Made by a program: the position numbers and the translations under genes
Source of the DNA: FEB-35 sp050263095
GTDB lineage: Bacteria; Desulfobacterota; Deferrimicrobia; Deferrimicrobiales; Deferrimicrobiaceae
DNA: 19,725 nt
Direction of reading: 5' to 3'
Assembly: GCA_050263095.1 (NCBI GenBank)
Contig: JBLNEW010000030.1
Location: 1 to 19,725, forward strand
Shown: positions 8,426 to 15,237 of the stretch, piece after piece
Layout: every line of letters begins with the position of its first letter
Numbering within the stretch: the first letter of the stretch is position 1
The notes under the pieces: model-generated
What the model was told of the DNA's origin: nothing
Databases searched by the model: none
What the model saw: the letters and a program-made list of their open reading frames with translations, nothing else

Positions 8426-9823
8426 TCAGGCCCAATTCCTTTCTATTTCGATCGACATCTCTTCAAGGCGCATCCCCCTGGACCCCTTGACCAGCACGAT
8501 GTCCCCCTCCCGAAGCGCGTCCAGCACCATCGCCTTCAGGCGGTCCCGGTCGCCCGTGTGGGCCACCCTCTCGGGGTCCATCCCGCCTTCCAGCGCTCCG
8601 CGGGCGATCCGCGCCCCCTCCTCGCCGAAGGTGAAGAGCAGGTCCAGGCCGGAGCCCGCCGCAAGGTGCCCTATCCTGAAATGCGACGACGCCGATGCCT
8701 CTCCCAGTTCGAGCATGTCGCCCAGGACGGCGACGCTGCGCCGCGCCCCGCGCAATATCCGGAGGGTCCGGATCGCCGCCTCCATCGATGCCGGGTTCGC
8801 GTTGTAGCTGTCGTCGAGAAGCAGCCCGCCGCCGCGCAGCGGAACCGGGTGGAACCTGCCCGGCACGGAGGCAAGGGACGAGAAGCCATCAGCAAGCTCC
8901 GCGGGACGCATACCGAGGACGTAAGCGGCCGCCGTCGCCGCCAGCGCGTTCATAAGGTTGTGTTCGCCCGTCACGGGCAGGGAAGATAAAAACTCGCCTG
9001 ACGGTGTCCGCACGGCGATCCGCATCCCGCCGTCGTCCATGGACAGGATCCGCCCGGAAAACTCGTTGAGCGCGACGCCGTAATATATCTTCTTCGCCCG
9101 GCAGCGCCCCGCCTCCCGCACGACCCGCAGGTCGGTCGCGTTTACCACGGCGGTCCCGGACTCGGGCAGCGCCCTGAACAGGTCCCCCTTCTCGCGCGCC
9201 ACTCCCTCGAGGCTCCCCAGCCCCTCCAGGTGGGCGGGGGCGATGTTCGTGAGGATCGCGATGTCGGGAGACGCGATCTGCGCCAGCCGGGCGATCTCTC
9301 CCGGCCTGTTCGTCCCCATCTCCATCACCGCGACGTCGTGATCCTCGGAAAGCTCGAGAAGCGCCAGCGGCATGCCGATCAGGTTGTTCCTGTTTCCGGG
9401 ATTCTTGAGGACGTTCTTTCCGGCGGAAAGCAGGGCGCACAGCATTTCCTTTGTGGAGGTCTTGCCCGAGCTTCCCGTAATCCCCACGACGGGAATATCG
9501 CCCAGCCGCTCCCTGTGGGCGTGCGCGAGGTCGCCCAGCGCCTCCACCGGATTCCTAACGACGAAAACCGGCTTCCCGGAAAGGATCGCCGATGGAACCT
9601 TGCCCGCGCCCTCCTCGGACACGATGGCGGCTGCCGCCCCCTTGCGGAACGCCTCCTCGACGAAATCGGCGCCGTCCTGCCTCTCGCCTGGCAGGGCGAT
9701 GAAGAGTCCTCCCGGAGCCGCCTCGCGGCTGTCGGTCGTGACCCGTCCGATCCGCGTGCGGACCGGAATCGGCCCCCCCGCCCGAAGCGGCTGAACCGCC
9801 CCGACGACCTCCTCCAGGGTCAT
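8426..9823 (-). CDS. murF: UDP-MurNAc-tripeptide--D-alanyl-D-alanine ligase
   Basis: A 465-residue Mur ligase that adds the D-Ala-D-Ala dipeptide made by Ddl. It has an N-terminal substrate domain with VTTDSREAAPGGLFIALPGER (28-48), the ATP loop GITGSSGKTSTK (114-125), NPGNRNNLIGMPL (141-153), MEMGTNRPGEI (167-177) and TNIAPAHLEGLGS (192-204). GSSGKT with Ser in place of the Asn of MurD and MurE is typical of MurF. DDSYNANPASM in the second half is the MurF substrate motif. The chosen ATG at 9823 lies one base after the murE stop. The frame extends further upstream, but that stretch overlaps murE and has no family match. The SD-like GGGTAGG overlaps the murE stop and sits very close to the ATG, which implies translational coupling. 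Confidence 0.96.
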   Translation of the reverse strand: MTLEEVVGAVQPLRAGGPIPVRTRIGRVTTDSREAAPGGLFIALPGERQDGADFVEEAFRKGAAAAIVSEEGAGKVPSAILSGKPVFVVRNPVEALGDLAHAHRERLGDIPVVGITGSSGKTSTKEMLCALLSAGKNVLKNPGNRNNLIGMPLALLELSEDHDVAVMEMGTNRPGEIARLAQIASPDIAILTNIAPAHLEGLGSLEGVAREKGDLFRALPESGTAVVNATDLRVVREAGRCRAKKIYYGVALNEFSGRILSMDDGGMRIAVRTPSGEFLSSLPVTGEHNLMNALAATAAAYVLGMRPAELADGFSSLASVPGRFHPVPLRGGGLLLDDSYNANPASMEAAIRTLRILRGARRSVAVLGDMLELGEASASSHFRIGHLAAGSGLDLLFTFGEEGARIARGALEGGMDPERVAHTGDRDRLKAMVLDALREGDIVLVKGSRGMRLEEMSIEIERNWA

Positions 9824-9824
9824 C

Positions 9825-11333
9825 CTACCCGTCGGCGTCAAGCATGCCCCGGACGATTTCCCGGTCGTCGAACGGCAGACACCGGTCCCCGATAATCTGT
9901 ACATTCTCATGTCCTTTCCCGGCGATCGCCACCGTATCTCCCGGCCGCGCCATGGACAGCGCGCGCGCGATCGCCGATTTCCTGTCGGGAATTATCATGA
10001 AATATCCGTCGTCCCAGGCGACGTCGCCCTGCGCCTCGATAAAACCTTCCGCCCGAAGCCCCGGAAGGATATCGGATATGATGGCGCCGGGATCCTCGTT
10101 GCGGGGGTTGTCGGACGTGACGACGACAACGTCGGAGCGCAGCGCCGCAATCCGTCCCATTTCCGGACGCTTCCCCCGGTCCCGGTTCCCGCCGCACCCG
10201 AAAACGGTGATAAGGCGCCCTCCCCCCATACCCTCGAGCGTGGAAAGGACCACGTCCATGCCCTCGGGAGTGTGGGCATAATCGACGAATACATGCAGCC
10301 CCCGCCGGTTGGGGATCTCCTCCATCCTCCCCGGAATGGCGGGAAGTCGCTCCACGCCTGCCCGGATCGCCTCGCTGGAAATACCGAGGAGGCCGGATGC
10401 GCAGACGGCCGCCATCACGTTAGATGCGTTATACGCGCCGATGAGCCGCGTGCGCAGATCGAGCTCGCCCCACGGCGTCCGGAGAAGTAGCCGTGTTCCC
10501 TCCCACGTCATTTTCACGCTCACGGGAGCGACGCCGCGATCGTTTAGGAACCCGTAAGTAAGCGCGCCCGGGAACTCGCGGGAAAGCCTCGCACCGTACG
10601 TATCGTCCGCGTTGATCGCGATCTGCGGCCGCTTTCCCCCTGCGGGCAGGTAGTCCCTGAAGAACCGGGCCTTGGCGGCGAAGTAGGATTCCATGTCCCC
10701 GTGGAAATCGAGGTGGTCGCGGGACAGGTTGGTGAACACGCCTGCGTCGAACCGCACCCCGGCGATCCTCCCCTGGGCGGCGCTGTGGGACGAAACCTCC
10801 ATCAGCACGTGGGTGACTCCGCGGGACGCCGCTTCCGCCAGAACCTCCTGGAGATCATGCGGAAACGGGGTGGTAAGGCCCGTGCGGATGATCTCTTCCC
10901 CCACCCGGTAGTTTATCGTTCCGATCACGGCGGTTTTGCGCCCCGCGGCGGAAAGGATCGACTCCAGCAGGTACGTCACCGTCGTCTTGCCGTTGGTCCC
11001 CGTCACGCCGACAACCGTGAGGCGCGCCGACGGGTCCTTGTGGAAATTGGCGGCGACAGCCGGGAGGGCGGCAGCCGTGGAATCGACTCGGACCGCCGGA
11101 ATCGGCGGGGAGGAGATTTCCCGTTCGACGAGGGCCGCGGCGGCTCCGGCCCGCGCGGCCTGCGCCAGGAACGCGTGCCCGTCCGCGCGCTCGCCGCGGA
11201 GGGCGACGAACAGGTCCTTTTCCCTGGCCTTGCGCGAATCTATGGAAATGCCGCCGATTTCGATGGAATCGAGCGGCGGCATCGTCGTCGATACGTTTGC
11301 CAGGACCTCGGACAGCCTCATCCCGTTTCTCAT
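9825..11333 (-). CDS. murE: UDP-MurNAc-L-Ala-D-Glu--meso-2,6-diaminopimelate ligase
   Basis: A 502-residue Mur ligase that adds the third peptide residue. Motifs are GGISIDSRKAREKDLFVALRG (27-47, shortened here to its key residues DSR and LFVALRG), the ATP loop TGTNGKTT (111-118), EVSSHSAAQGR (179-189), NLSRDHLDFHG (202-212), the lysine expected to be carbamylated (about K221), GAYNASN (299-305), FGCGGNRDRGKRP (378-390) and AGKGHE (471-476). The specificity motif is DNPRNEDP (408-415). DNPR is the meso-diaminopimelate form, as in E. coli, whereas L-Lys enzymes have other residues there. The wall is therefore predicted to be A1gamma meso-DAP type. The ATG at 11333 overlaps the ftsI stop as ATGA. 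An ATG four codons later (11321) is an alternative start. Confidence 0.96.
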   Translation of the reverse strand: MRNGMRLSEVLANVSTTMPPLDSIEIGGISIDSRKAREKDLFVALRGERADGHAFLAQAARAGAAAALVEREISSPPIPAVRVDSTAAALPAVAANFHKDPSARLTVVGVTGTNGKTTVTYLLESILSAAGRKTAVIGTINYRVGEEIIRTGLTTPFPHDLQEVLAEAASRGVTHVLMEVSSHSAAQGRIAGVRFDAGVFTNLSRDHLDFHGDMESYFAAKARFFRDYLPAGGKRPQIAINADDTYGARLSREFPGALTYGFLNDRGVAPVSVKMTWEGTRLLLRTPWGELDLRTRLIGAYNASNVMAAVCASGLLGISSEAIRAGVERLPAIPGRMEEIPNRRGLHVFVDYAHTPEGMDVVLSTLEGMGGGRLITVFGCGGNRDRGKRPEMGRIAALRSDVVVVTSDNPRNEDPGAIISDILPGLRAEGFIEAQGDVAWDDGYFMIIPDRKSAIARALSMARPGDTVAIAGKGHENVQIIGDRCLPFDDREIVRGMLDADG

Positions 11334-13306
11334 TGTCCCCCGAATGTCACCGTGCACTCCGTGCCCGGAACAAGCAGCTGGCCGGGAGCGGGAGTCTGTT
11401 GCTTCGCCACGCCGGTCCCCGAAAGGTTGAGCTTCACCGAGTACCGCCCCATCACGTCCACCGCCCTGCCCATGCTCAATCCCCGCAGGTCCGGCATGAC
11501 CATGGCGCTCTCGGACGGCGAAGTGGCCACGCGGGTGATCGCGACTTTCCCGTTCGCCGGCGCCTCCTTCTCCTTGCGCGCCACCGCGCTCGCGACCGGC
11601 TCGGTCGGCTGTATCCCCAGGTAATAGGCCGTCTTCACCGCTATCTGGTTGAATGCGGGAGCGGCGACCACCCCGCCGTAGACCTGCCCCTTCGGCTCGT
11701 CTATGACGACCAGGATCATAAGCTCCGGGTCCTGGAGCGGCAGGAACCCGATGAACGAGGATACACGCTTGTTCGGCGAATACTTCCCGGTCCCCACTTC
11801 CACCTTCTGCGCCGTGCCGGTCTTGCCTCCGACCAGAAATCCCTTGATGCGCGCCTGCGTCCCCGTGCCGTCCTCCTGGACGACAAGGCCCATCATCCCG
11901 CGCATCTGTTCCGAGGTTTTGGGGGAGAGGACCCTGCGAAGCTCCTTCGGCTCGCCGCGATATACGACCTTCCCTTCGGGGTCCCGGATTTCCCGCACGA
12001 TGTACGGCTTCATCACCTTCCCGCCGTTTACCACCGCCGACATCGCCATGGCCATCTGGATCGGCGTCACTGATATCCCCTGCCCGAACGAAACCGTGGC
12101 GCGCCGTATTCCCTTGAACCCGCTCCGCGGCGGCAGAATCCCCCCGACCTCGCCGATCAGCTCGATGCCGGTCTTCGTCCCGAAGCCGAAGGCCCGGATC
12201 GTGTCGTAGAAGCGCTGGGGGTCCATCCGCTCGCTTATCTTGGAGGCCCCGATGTTGCTCGAGTACTTGAGCACCTCCGGCACGGTCAGCCATCCGTGAG
12301 GATGCGCGTCGTGGAGAACGCGCCCCGCGTACCTGTAGGAGCCGTTCTCGCAGAAAATCCTCTCCGAAGTCTTGACGTCCCCGGTCTCCAGCGCCGAGGC
12401 CATCGTGAAAACCTTGAAGGTGGAGCCCGGCTCGAAGGTATCGGTCAGCGCGTGGTTCTTCCGCGCCTCGGGGAAGGCGGTGGCCGGGGTGTTCGGATTG
12501 TACGTGGGCAGCGACGCCATCGCGAGTATCTCGCCGGTCTTGGGCTGCATCACGAGCGCGATCCCGCCCCGGGCCTTGTATTTCGCCACCGCTTCCTTGA
12601 GCTCGCTCTCCGCCACGTGCTGGACGTTCCGGTCGACGGTCAGCGACACGGCGCTCCCGCTGGAGTTGACCTCAACGGGGGTCGTCGAGGGCACTATGAC
12701 GCGCCCGCGCGCGTCCCGCTCGCACATGAGGAACGCCCGTTCTCCGCGCAGGTACTTGTCCAGGGACAGCTCCACGCCCTCGATCCCCGCGCTGTCGAGG
12801 TCTGTGAAGCCCAGGAGCGAAGAGGCAAGCTCCCGGTTGGGATAGAACCGCTTGGGCTCCTCTACCGTCCCGATGCCGTCGTCCCCCCCGCGCCCCTTCG
12901 CGGTCCCTTGCGCTTCGCGGATCTCCTTGACGATTTCGTCGGCCGCCGAAGAGGGCATCTGCCGCTTCAGCCACAGGAAGCTTTTCTCGGAGGAGAACAA
13001 TTTCCGCAGTTCCGACGATGGCCGGGATACCCGGCGCGAAAGCAGGTCCGCCGCCGCCGCGGCCGACTTGAGCTTCACCGGCTGCACGAAAATGGATTTT
13101 GTGGCGACGCTTACCGCGAGCTCGTTTCCGGTGCGGTCCAGGATCGCCCCCCGCTTGGGCACGAGGGGTATTTTCACGCAATACTGCTTGGCGCCCCGCT
13201 CCCGGATTCCCCGGACCCCCAGGATCTGGATATGGAACGCCCGGAGCACGACGAGCACATATACGGCCGCCAGCCCGCCGAGGATGATCCGGGCGCGGGG
13301 GCTCAT
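11330..13306 (-). CDS. ftsI: Septal class B penicillin-binding protein / peptidoglycan transpeptidase FtsI with C-terminal PASTA domain
   Basis: A 658-residue membrane-anchored DD-transpeptidase that crosslinks septal peptidoglycan as the partner of FtsW. An N-terminal hydrophobic anchor lies at about residues 6-24. The PBP dimerisation region includes KRGAILDRTGNELAVS (51-66) and GIEGVELSLDKYL (174-186). The transpeptidase motifs are complete: STFK (295-298, nucleophile S295), SSN (349-351) and KTGT (495-498). Residues about 602-658 (MPDLRGLSMGRAV ... QTPAPGQLLVPGTECTVTF) form one PASTA domain, separated by a charged linker (about 570-600). Gammaproteobacterial FtsI lacks this domain, while deltaproteobacterial and SpoVD-like Gram-positive forms have it. 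The ATG at 13306 overlaps the ftsL stop as ATGA, with AGGGTG just upstream. SpoVD or Pbp2B would be the Gram-positive names for the same type. Confidence 0.96.
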   Translation of the reverse strand: MSPRARIILGGLAAVYVLVVLRAFHIQILGVRGIRERGAKQYCVKIPLVPKRGAILDRTGNELAVSVATKSIFVQPVKLKSAAAAADLLSRRVSRPSSELRKLFSSEKSFLWLKRQMPSSAADEIVKEIREAQGTAKGRGGDDGIGTVEEPKRFYPNRELASSLLGFTDLDSAGIEGVELSLDKYLRGERAFLMCERDARGRVIVPSTTPVEVNSSGSAVSLTVDRNVQHVAESELKEAVAKYKARGGIALVMQPKTGEILAMASLPTYNPNTPATAFPEARKNHALTDTFEPGSTFKVFTMASALETGDVKTSERIFCENGSYRYAGRVLHDAHPHGWLTVPEVLKYSSNIGASKISERMDPQRFYDTIRAFGFGTKTGIELIGEVGGILPPRSGFKGIRRATVSFGQGISVTPIQMAMAMSAVVNGGKVMKPYIVREIRDPEGKVVYRGEPKELRRVLSPKTSEQMRGMMGLVVQEDGTGTQARIKGFLVGGKTGTAQKVEVGTGKYSPNKRVSSFIGFLPLQDPELMILVVIDEPKGQVYGGVVAAPAFNQIAVKTAYYLGIQPTEPVASAVARKEKEAPANGKVAITRVATSPSESAMVMPDLRGLSMGRAVDVMGRYSVKLNLSGTGVAKQQTPAPGQLLVPGTECTVTFGGQ

Positions 13307-13641
13307 TTCACCCTGATCATCCTATCCGTCTTCGGGTCTACCATCCGGAGCTCGGTCTTGGCGATGGCCTCGATCCGGGCCGGGCTGCGCAGCGTGAGGA
13401 TCTCCGTCCGGAGCAGGTCCTGCTCCTTCTTCAGGTTCCGCTGCTCTTCAAGCGACGTGGACACGGCGTAGCCCATCCTGTAGTACTGGCCGGAGAGCCA
13501 CACGTTGAACAGCGCCACGCCGAGGAGCAGGACGAACAACGCCGTGAGCCGGCGCCGCCGAGGCACCGCCGGGAACACGGGCGTCTCCTTCCGTATCTCG
13601 GTTATCATGCACACGCCGTTTCCGACCACTATTCTCTGCAT
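13303..13641 (-). CDS. ftsL: Cell division protein FtsL
   Basis: A 112-residue bitopic membrane protein, identified by architecture and position since FtsL sequences are poorly conserved. A short cytoplasmic segment (1-31, with a basic RRRR before the membrane) precedes one hydrophobic segment at about 32-50. A periplasmic heptad-like coiled coil follows (about 58-100, SLEEQRNLKKEQDLLRTEIL), ending in LRSPARIEAIAKTELRMV, the C-terminal pattern shared by FtsL and FtsB-like proteins. FtsL forms a complex with FtsB and FtsQ that recruits and activates FtsW-FtsI. The ATG at 13641 has the best ribosome-binding site in the cluster (AGGAGG, 7 nt spacing). It overlaps the rsmH stop by one base (TGATG). 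Position between rsmH and ftsI supports the call. Confidence 0.9.
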   Translation of the reverse strand: MQRIVVGNGVCMITEIRKETPVFPAVPRRRRLTALFVLLLGVALFNVWLSGQYYRMGYAVSTSLEEQRNLKKEQDLLRTEILTLRSPARIEAIAKTELRMVDPKTDRMIRVK

Positions 13642-14552
13642 CAGCGTTCCTCCTGTCGGTTGCGGCGGGCCGCGCGCAGCTTTGCGCTCCTGGCCCGCGG
13701 GTTTTCCATGATCTCATCCGCCCCCGGAACGACCGGTTTGCGGGTCAATACCGTGAGCACCGCTTCATCTCCCGTCGACTTCGCGCGGAACGCCGTCTTA
13801 ACCATACGGTCCTCCAGCGAGTGGAAGCTGATCACCGCAACCCGCCCTCCCTCGGCCAGGTGCGGCGCGAACCCGTCCAGGAAGGCCGAAAGCGAGTCCA
13901 GCTCCCTGTTGACCGCGATGCGGAGCGCCTGGAACACACGGGTGGCCGGATGGATGTCGCGCGGCCACGCTTTCCGCGGCACGGCCTTCTTCACCAGCTC
14001 CGCAAGCTGCGACGTGCGCTCGATGCGGTCTCTCCTCCTGCATTCGACGATCGCCCTTGCTATGCGGCGCGAAAACCGCTCCTCGCCGAACCGGTAGAAG
14101 ATGTCGGCCAGCTCCTTTTCGGTTGCGCGCCGGAGTACGTCCCTCGCGGCGGGGGCGGCGCCGCCCGGGTCGCGCCGCATGTCCAGGGGGCCGTCCTCGC
14201 GGAACGAAAATCCCCTGGAGGGATCGTCCAGCTGCAGCGAGGAGATCCCGAGATCGAGGAGCATCCCGTCGAACGGCCTCCCGCCCGCCGCCTCCCGCAG
14301 CTTCGGGAAGTCGGCGTAATCCGCGAGGACAAGGCAAACGCCCTGATACGCCCGGAGGCGGCCGGAGGCAGCGGCAAGCATGCTTGGGTCGGCGTCGGCG
14401 CAGACGAGGGTGCCTCCCCGTCCGATCCTGCGCGCGATTTCCTCCGCGTGTCCGCCCGCCCCCGTCGTGCCGTCCAGGAAGACCTCGCCCGGGGCGGGAG
14501 AAAGCAGTCTCAAAGTCTCCTGTAAAAGAACGGGGATGTGTCCCGCTTCCAA
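13641..14552 (-). CDS. rsmH: 16S rRNA (cytosine(1402)-N(4))-methyltransferase
   Basis: A 303-residue SAM-dependent methyltransferase (formerly MraW) that modifies C1402 in the decoding centre of 16S rRNA. Clear signatures are HIPVLLQETL (5-14), the SAM-binding loop DGTTGAGGHAEEI (27-39), LDLGISSLQLDDPSRGFSF (99-117), HPATRVFQALRIAVNRELD (201-219), ISFHSLEDRMVK (241-252) and NPRARSAKLR (284-293). The start codon is TTG at 14552. This is the only start giving the conserved N-terminal HxPVLL motif at its normal distance, with AGGA about 9 nt upstream. It begins 4 nt after the mraZ stop. Length is normal (E. coli 313). Confidence 0.96.
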   Translation of the reverse strand: MEAGHIPVLLQETLRLLSPAPGEVFLDGTTGAGGHAEEIARRIGRGGTLVCADADPSMLAAASGRLRAYQGVCLVLADYADFPKLREAAGGRPFDGMLLDLGISSLQLDDPSRGFSFREDGPLDMRRDPGGAAPAARDVLRRATEKELADIFYRFGEERFSRRIARAIVECRRRDRIERTSQLAELVKKAVPRKAWPRDIHPATRVFQALRIAVNRELDSLSAFLDGFAPHLAEGGRVAVISFHSLEDRMVKTAFRAKSTGDEAVLTVLTRKPVVPGADEIMENPRARSAKLRAARRNRQEER

Positions 14553-14556
14553 CGAT

Positions 14557-15009
14557 TCAGATCCTGAGCGACTTTATCTCCCGCTCCAGCTCGGGATCCT
14601 CGAACCCTTCCTTCTCGAACCGCCCGATCTCCTCCGCCCACTTTTCGCGCGCCCAGATTTCGAACCGGTTCGGCATGCCGGTTATGACGACATCCTTGTC
14701 CAGGCCCGCGTAAGTGCGGAGGGATGTGGGAATGAGGATCCTGCCCTGCTTGTCCGGCGCCGCCTCGACCGCCCCCCCGACGAAAAACCGCAGGAACGTG
14801 TTCAGCTTCCGGTCGACGCTGGAGACGGTCGAAAGCTTCTCCTCGATCCGCGCCCAGTCTTCGGCGGGATAAGCGTAGATGCACCCCGAGTAATTCGTGA
14901 TGACGAACGATTCCTGGCCGGTTTCCTGGAGAGCCTCGCGGAACGGGGCGGGGATGTTGACCCTGCCCTTCGGATCGATGGTATATTCGAATCGTCCCCT
15001 GAAGATCAT
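14557..15009 (-). CDS. mraZ: Transcriptional regulator MraZ
   Basis: A 150-residue protein of the AbrB-like fold that binds DNA as a ring oligomer and in E. coli represses its own dcw operon. The two tandem repeats each carry the family DxxxR signature: D12-PKG-R16 followed by VNIP, and D86-KQG-R90 followed by ILIP. The ATG at 15009 gives the usual MraZ N-terminus (M-x-F-R-G-R) and the usual length. An in-frame GTG at 15027 would add six residues (GSAAT after the start) and lies closer to the purine-rich GGGGAAAGG, so it cannot be excluded. The gene is the first of the dcw operon. It sits directly behind its predicted promoter and a triple TGGG operator. Confidence 0.95.
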   Translation of the reverse strand: MIFRGRFEYTIDPKGRVNIPAPFREALQETGQESFVITNYSGCIYAYPAEDWARIEEKLSTVSSVDRKLNTFLRFFVGGAVEAAPDKQGRILIPTSLRTYAGLDKDVVITGMPNRFEIWAREKWAEEIGRFEKEGFEDPELEREIKSLRI

Positions 15010-15022
15010 TGTGGCCGCCGAA

Positions 15023-15047
15023 CCCACCTTTCCCCACTATTACCCAC
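15023..15047 (-). promoter_or_regulatory. MraZ operator: three TGGG boxes in 10-bp phase
   Basis: Read on the minus strand, the leader contains TAGTGGGTAA, TAGTGGGGAA and AGGTGGGTTC end to end. The GTGGG cores lie at 15047-15043, 15037-15033 and 15027-15023, exactly one helical turn apart. Three TGGGN repeats separated by 5 nt is the published binding site of E. coli MraZ. The boxes start about at the predicted transcription start, and the third overlaps the purine-rich stretch before mraZ. Bound MraZ would thus block promoter clearance. Binding itself is inferred. Confidence 0.88.
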
Positions 15048-15055
15048 TAGCGGCC

Positions 15056-15083
15056 ATTTTAATTGTTAACCGGATAGTGTCAA
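15056..15083 (-). promoter_or_regulatory. Sigma70-type promoter of the dcw operon (Pmra)
   Basis: On the minus strand TTGACA (15083-15078, a perfect -35 box) is followed after 16 nt by TAAAAT (15061-15056, five of six -10 bases). The start of transcription is expected near 15048-15050, about 40 nt before the mraZ ATG and just at the first MraZ box. No other promoter this good was found by eye in the window. It is AT-rich against a very GC-rich background. Confidence 0.82.
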
Positions 15084-15155
15084 GGTTTTTCTGCGGAAAA
15101 CCGTGGACGGACTGAAGTTAAAAAGTTGTTTTGTTACAGGTTGGTCTGCCCTCCC

Positions 15156-15175
15156 GCAGAATTACGGTATTCTGC
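15156..15175. repeat. Inverted repeat GCAGAAT-N6-ATTCTGC
   Basis: A perfect 7-bp inverted repeat with a 6-nt spacer. It lies between the fumarase stop and the dcw promoter, about 73 bp upstream of the -35 box. It could be a regulator site for the dcw promoter or a second hairpin in the 3' tail of the fumarase transcript. It has no T-run after it, so it is not a canonical terminator. Confidence 0.45.
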
Positions 15176-15195
15176 ATGAAAGCGGAACCGGGGCC

Positions 15196-15215
15196 GGGGG
15201 GCCTTGCGGCCCCCC
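15196..15215 (-). terminator. Strong GC hairpin with GCAA tetraloop after the fumarase gene
   Basis: On the minus strand GGGGGGCC-GCAA-GGCCCCCC forms an 8-bp all-GC stem closed by a GNRA tetraloop, 22 nt after the fumarase stop codon. There is no U-tract, so termination would need Rho or the hairpin acts as a 3' end stabiliser. Position between two transcription units suggests a 3' boundary of the fumarase mRNA. Confidence 0.6.
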
Positions 15216-15237
15216 GTCGGAGACAGCCGGTTGAGCG

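Noticed and set aside
11334..12293. Upstream in-frame extension of murE into ftsI (822 codons in all)
   Set aside because: The extension lies wholly inside ftsI in another frame. MurE has its family length and an ATGA-coupled start at 11333.
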